A stretch of 64,000 nucleotides of DNA from the NCBI GenBank assembly GCA_900208305.1, contig OAPG01000012.1, positions 372,001 to 436,000 of the forward strand. Reading direction: 5' to 3'. The notes beneath the pieces were generated by a model, which saw nothing but the letters and a program-made list of their open reading frames with translations, ran no database searches and was not told where the DNA came from. The DNA is from Melanopsichium pennsylvanicum. Taxonomy: Eukaryota; Basidiomycota; Ustilaginomycetes; Ustilaginales. The stretch's first letter is position 1. Each line of letters starts with the position of its first letter. Shown here in pieces: positions 63,235-64,000 of the stretch. A program made the position numbers and the translations under genes.

Positions 63235-64000
63235 AGAGAGACGAGCGTTGACTTCGATAATGCAGTACTCGCGCTTGTGCGGGTTGAGAGCGTACTGAAT
63301 GTTGCACTCACCGACGACGCCAAGGTGGCGGATAACGTTAACAGCAGTTGTACGCAGCATGTTGTAATCGTCGTCGCTGAGCGTCTGGGAAGGAGCGATG
63401 ACGATCGAGTCACCAGTGTGGACACCGAGTGGATCAAAGTTTTCCATGTTACAGACGGTGATACAGTTGTTGCGGCAGTCACGAACAACCTCATATTCGA
63501 CCTCCTTCCAGCCCTTCATCGACTTTTCGACTAGCACCTGGGGCGAGTTGGCAAAGGCAGCAGAGCAGAGCTTGCGGAGCTCATCGATATTGTTGGCGAA
63601 ACCGGAGCCGAGACCACCGAGAGCGAAAGCGGCACGCACAATCACGGGGAAGCCGATGGACTGAGCAGCAGCGAGAGCCTCGTCCCAGTTGTTGGCGGCA
63701 GCTGAGGGAGCGCACTTTTCGCCGATCTCCTCCATGGCCTTTGCGAAGAGGTCACGGTCCTCGGTGGTGATGATGGTGTCGATCGGGGTACCGAGAACAC
63801 GAACACCCATCTTCGGCAGCTCATCCTTGATCTTGATACCGACGTTGAGAGCGGTTTGACCACCAAATGTGCAGTAGATTCCGTCGGGTCGCTCGTGCTC
63901 GATGACCTTGAGCACAAATTCGGGAGTAACAGGAAGGAAGTAGACCTTGTCGGCCAGACCGGACGAAGTCTGAATGGTGGCAATGTTGGGGTTGATGAGA
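58684..64000 (-). CDS. URA2: URA2-type carbamoyl-phosphate synthetase / aspartate carbamoyltransferase, 5' part outside window
   Basis: The frame is open to the right edge, so the N-terminal glutaminase and start of the synthetase are missing; about 1771 codons are visible. It makes carbamoyl phosphate from glutamine, bicarbonate and ATP and condenses it with aspartate, the first two steps of pyrimidine synthesis. Order seen: first ATP-grasp ([37 protein letters not shown]), second ATP-grasp with [29 protein letters not shown] and [18 protein letters not shown], the regulatory domain, then a dihydroorotase-like domain (about 60900-59960) whose metal-binding His pair is missing ([10 protein letters not shown]), a linker, and aspartate carbamoyltransferase (about 59640 to the end) with [37 protein letters not shown] and [11 protein letters not shown]. 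The codon bias is strong, and this creates a long antisense open frame. Confidence 0.97.

Noticed and set aside
61126..63534. An 802-codon open frame on the plus strand
   Set aside because: It is exactly antisense to URA2. Strong C/G-ending codon bias in the sense gene removes stop codons on the other strand; the translation has no family features.

Overview
The window is nuclear DNA of a basidiomycete fungus, most likely a smut (Ustilaginomycotina, Ustilago/Sporisorium/Pseudozyma-like). The evidence is direct: eukaryotic housekeeping genes (RNA polymerase II subunit, exocyst, nonsense-mediated decay, mitochondrial import, complexes I and III), spliceosomal introns with GTAAGT/GTACGT/GTATGT donors, Zn(II)2Cys6 regulators, an intron-bearing nuclear tRNA, and long, often intronless reading frames, as is typical of smuts. 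The genus is an inference. There are no operons, insertion sequences, CRISPR arrays or phage genes.

Layout, left to right. 1-3.5 kb: 3' part of a fungal transcription factor, then a long CTGT microsatellite. 3.5-4.4 kb (-): QCR10, a three-exon complex III subunit. 4.4-7.7 kb: gene-poor promoter region. 7.7-9.4 kb (+): glutamine synthetase, three exons. 10.1-16.5 kb (-): TGL2-type lipase and an SppA-like (S49) membrane protease. 17-17.7 kb (+): MIA40. 18.5-19.6 kb (+): unrecognised coiled-coil protein with a 27-nt micro-exon. 20.2-22.8 kb (+): SEC6. 24-27.9 kb (+): Zn(II)2Cys6 factor. 28-28.6 kb (-): unrecognised 127-residue protein, four exons. 29.2-31.6 kb (+): glutamine-dependent NAD+ synthetase. 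31.7-33.2 kb (-): MFS transporter. 33.6-34.4 kb (+): DUF4385 protein. 34.6-35.4 kb (+): acidic Gly-Glu repeat protein. 35.6-37.5 kb (-): secreted GMC oxidoreductase. 39 kb (-): tRNA-Glu(CTC) with intron. 39.5-40.8 kb (-): RPB3. 41.3-44.9 kb (-): UPF2. 45.9-47 kb (+): NADP-dependent enone reductase. 47.4-50.6 kb (-): large disordered probable regulator. 50.6-54.9 kb: gene-poor. 54.9-55.6 kb (+): complex I 9.5 kDa subunit, three exons. 56.3-57.6 kb (-): Sec14-like lipid transfer protein. 58.7-64 kb (-): URA2 multifunctional pyrimidine enzyme, cut by the right edge.

Functional links are loose, as expected for a fungal chromosome. Three enzymes make or use glutamine (glutamine synthetase, NAD+ synthetase, URA2), and several products are mitochondrial (QCR10, MIA40, complex I 9.5 kDa, probably TGL2). 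Several neighbours are convergent with only about 100-165 bp between stop codons. The small multi-exon genes (QCR10, complex I 9.5 kDa, the 127-residue protein, the micro-exon gene) were reconstructed by following splice sites and reading phase by hand. I found no clear sign of a wholly new system. The least explained items are the SppA-like protease with a 200-residue insert, the DUF4385 gene, the 1051-residue regulator with its 4.3-kb upstream region, and the 127-residue protein.
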